From Pseudomonadota bacterium (GTDB taxonomy: Bacteria > Verrucomicrobiota > Verrucomicrobiia > Limisphaerales > SXTU01): a stretch of DNA of 43,862 nucleotides. Location of the stretch: positions 1 to 43,862 of the forward strand of contig RFVF01000037.1 in assembly GCA_009922615.1 (NCBI GenBank), written 5' to 3'. The stretch's first letter is position 1. Every line of letters begins with the position of its first letter. The position numbers and the translations under genes are program-made. The notes under the pieces are model-generated. The model had not been told where the DNA came from, did not search any database, and saw nothing but the letters and a program-made list of their open reading frames with translations. This document shows positions 41,796-43,862 of this stretch, in pieces.

Positions 41796-43822
41796 TTGAC
41801 TTGTGGGTAGCGCCACACCAAGTCGCCCGTCTCCTCGCCGACGTTTGTCGTGCCGCTGGATTTAGGTAGCAACGGTGCGGCATTGTCATCCTTGCCATCG
41901 AAGCCGATGGACCAGAGGACGAAGCCCTGCTCGCCCTCGCGCCGGTAGCGCATGGGCTGCCCGTCGAAAACGTCGTGAGGAATGCGGTCGAGGAACTCCG
42001 GCACCAGCGCGTCGAGCTTCTCCGGATAGGCGCGGTGCTGGAGCCAGTGGCGTTCAAGCGCAACGGCGAGGCGGGCGTGGTGGAGGGTAGTTTGGATACG
42101 AGCCGATTTGGCGGCTGCCTTGGTCATGGAACCATCAGAACCCGGCAAGGGCCACCAGCGTTCAAACCAGAGTCGAGGCGCACTTGGAGGTTGAGCGGAC
42201 CACATCACGCGTCGTTGCGCTGCGTTCACAAACGCGGGATTGGTGTGCCGGAGAAGTCCTTCTGCTTCTTTCGTCTGCAAGCGGTAGAGCCAGCCAGCCG
42301 GGGCGGCGCGGAGCACAAAGCCAGCGAGCGCGGGAGACTTTTGGTAAGTGAACGATTCGAAATGGTTGGGGTGAATCTTTGAATCCGCCAAGTAGGCGTA
42401 GAGCTCGACCAGTTCTTCGCGGTTTTGCCGGTGAAAAGCAAAGAGGTTAGCCAACCCTGCCACGTTCGGACGAATGGTCGCTTCGTAGGCTTGAAGCATG
42501 TTGAGCGGAGCAAGCAATGCGTCCAGCCGTTGCAAATGTGACTCGGGCCAGCGGTGGCCAGCCGTTCCCTGTGCGATGGCGCTGGTGGCGGTCGCGTGGA
42601 TTGAGATTCTGACGAGCAATGAAATCGCAAACGGGTCGCTGTCCAGCAAGGCAACGACTTGGTAGATGCGTTCCAGGTCGCGTAGCGCCGCATCGGGTTG
42701 GCCCGCCTCCACCGCCGCCGCCGCGCGGATCGCCAAGGTGACGGCGATGCTCCGTAATGGCCCCAGATGAGGCAACATCGTCCGGTCGGGCGGCTCGCTG
42801 CCGTATTTGATCGGGAATCGGCAGTGCGGTCGCCGCAGCGCCTCGTCGAGTTCGTTAACGAGCGGGTCGTGCCGGGACAAATAACGTAGCACGTCCTCCG
42901 CAGGCGTCGGGGCCGATGGTGTGGCGGCATAATTCGTGTCGTGCCGCAAATAGTGCTGCCATGCAGCCCAGTCAGCGACGGCGACTCCGTTGGTGCGCTC
43001 TTGGGTGCTAGCGAAACCGGGGAGGTTCCCGCGAAACGTGCTGCGAACCGCAGCGGGGTAGGCCGTGAAATTGTGCAGTCGCTGCATCGCGTTCGTGTCG
43101 CGCCAAACGGCACCTGCCGAGAGCGATTTCGAGTCGCGCGTGTAATCGAACATGGGTTTGAACAACGGATGCATGGCCGCGTTATCCTCATCCGGCACCG
43201 GCGGCGGGAGCACTTCAGCGAAGGTGAATTTGACGCCCTTAGCTTCCCACTCGGCGCGGAAGCGATTCCACGCGCGGCGACCACGCCAGTTTTCTTCGGC
43301 GTAGAAGACGGCGATCAGCGTGGCCAGCGCGGCCAGAAGGAAGGCGGATTTTACCGCCAGCCCGCGCCAGAAGGAACGCCGGGCCAGCACGCGGTCGGGC
43401 CGGAACAGGATCACCATTAGCACCGAGGTCCACGCCACGAGCCAAAGCGCGCTGAAGCGGAAGCTGTCGCTGGGCGGAGTCTGCCAGTCCTTGAGCCATG
43501 TGATCGTCGCTCCGCCGGTGAAGAGGGCGAGCAGCCACACACGCAGCCAGAGCCGTTGAAACCATTGCCTGGCCTGCTCACTCCGTTCCCGCCGCAGCCG
43601 CCAAAGACTCCACAGCAACACAGCGATGGGGATGACGACTAACACCCGCGTGAGCCAATCAGCCACAAAAAGCCACTGCGACGAAGCGTCCTCGGCTTCG
43701 AGATAGATGAGCGGAAAAAGCGAGCCGCTGAGGAGCAAGCACACCACGACGAGGAGTAGGAGCAATCGTCCCCATCGGGTCGAGGGCGGGGCGGTGGACG
43801 GCGGGCGTTGTGGTTCAGTCAT
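41792..43822 (-). CDS. Large membrane protein of unknown function
   Basis: A 676-residue protein from the ATG at 43822 (MTEPQRPPST). Five or more hydrophobic helices fill the first about 190 residues (GRLLLLLVVVCLLLSGSLFPLIY, WLTRVLVVIPIAVLLWSL, VWLLALFTGGATITWL, ALWLVAWTSVLMVILF, SAFLLAALATLIAVFYA). About 480 soluble residues follow, probably helical, containing FAEVLPPPVPDEDNAAMHPLFKP. The C-terminal LAVALERHWLQHRAYPEKLDALVPEFLD with GFVLWSIGFDGKDDNA recalls pseudopilin-like endings, but this is weak. No family is recognised. Its stop codon TAG is supplied by a family 1 repeat. A start at 43849 is possible but less likely. Confidence 0.78.
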   Translation of the reverse strand: MTEPQRPPSTAPPSTRWGRLLLLLVVVCLLLSGSLFPLIYLEAEDASSQWLFVADWLTRVLVVIPIAVLLWSLWRLRRERSEQARQWFQRLWLRVWLLALFTGGATITWLKDWQTPPSDSFRFSALWLVAWTSVLMVILFRPDRVLARRSFWRGLAVKSAFLLAALATLIAVFYAEENWRGRRAWNRFRAEWEAKGVKFTFAEVLPPPVPDEDNAAMHPLFKPMFDYTRDSKSLSAGAVWRDTNAMQRLHNFTAYPAAVRSTFRGNLPGFASTQERTNGVAVADWAAWQHYLRHDTNYAATPSAPTPAEDVLRYLSRHDPLVNELDEALRRPHCRFPIKYGSEPPDRTMLPHLGPLRSIAVTLAIRAAAAVEAGQPDAALRDLERIYQVVALLDSDPFAISLLVRISIHATATSAIAQGTAGHRWPESHLQRLDALLAPLNMLQAYEATIRPNVAGLANLFAFHRQNREELVELYAYLADSKIHPNHFESFTYQKSPALAGFVLRAAPAGWLYRLQTKEAEGLLRHTNPAFVNAAQRRVMWSAQPPSAPRLWFERWWPLPGSDGSMTKAAAKSARIQTTLHHARLAVALERHWLQHRAYPEKLDALVPEFLDRIPHDVFDGQPMRYRREGEQGFVLWSIGFDGKDDNAAPLLPKSSGTTNVGEETGDLVWRYPQVK

Positions 43823-43862
43823 GGACGGAGCGGAGTTCTCGGGTGGCACCCGCCTCTGGCGG

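Overview
The window is about 43.9 kb of GC-rich bacterial DNA. It carries housekeeping genes (hppA, folE2, asd, ispE, lysA, argH, phrB, a polyprenyl diphosphate synthase, an ECF sigma factor) mixed with gene families typical of the Planctomycetes-Verrucomicrobia group. These include a DUF1549/DUF1553 protein, a DUF1501 protein, an FG-GAP/VCBS protein, a sulfatase with EF-hands, a PQQ-propeller/LamG protein, a TIGR04073-type lipoprotein and RoxA-like dihaem cytochromes. I infer a member of the Verrucomicrobiota, probably near the Pedosphaera/Limisphaera lineage. No rRNA or single diagnostic marker is present, so this rests on gene content and on the interspersed palindromic repeats.

Layout: 1-4.2 kb holds two tandem dihaem c-type cytochromes and an outer-membrane-type protein. 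4.3-6.1 kb holds folE2 diverging from a secreted endonuclease/phosphatase-fold protein. A 475-bp gap with two solitary repeat arms follows, then a divergent membrane pyrophosphatase with a strong terminator. 9.1-11.2 kb is an apparent operon of polyprenyl diphosphate synthase, ECF sigma factor and a one-TM protein. 11.2-15.3 kb holds a CvpA-like membrane protein, a divergent polytopic membrane protein and a lipoprotein with two thioredoxin domains. 15.3-16.3 kb holds a cysteine-free FmdB-like protein, a 39-residue lipoprotein and YqgE. 16.3-20.7 kb holds asd, a Gfo/Idh/MocA oxidoreductase, ispE, a TIGR04073-like lipoprotein and a WG-repeat protein. 20.8-23.5 kb holds a protoglobin, lysA and an AT-richer unknown gene. 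23.6-27.8 kb is one 1366-residue secreted propeller protein. 27.8 kb holds a tRNA 3'-end-like scrap. 28.0-37.4 kb is a minus-strand series: ABC ATPase, small membrane proteins, DUF1501, DUF1549/DUF1553, FG-GAP and sulfatase. 37.6-43.8 kb holds phrB, argH, an MDR oxidoreductase and a large membrane protein of unknown function.

The genes serve isoprenoid supply (ispE plus the prenyl synthase), the aspartate family of amino acids (asd, lysA), arginine, folate or queuosine precursors, energy conservation (hppA), and a large exported apparatus of hydrolytic, propeller and cytochrome proteins. Two non-coding patterns stand out. At many start codons a -35/-10 pair ends only 5-16 bases before the ATG, with little or no Shine-Dalgarno sequence, which predicts leaderless or near-leaderless mRNAs. 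At least three families of imperfect palindromes sit in the gaps, often touching stop codons; two copies of one family are exactly 92 bp long. No CRISPR array, transposase, phage or defence locus was seen.
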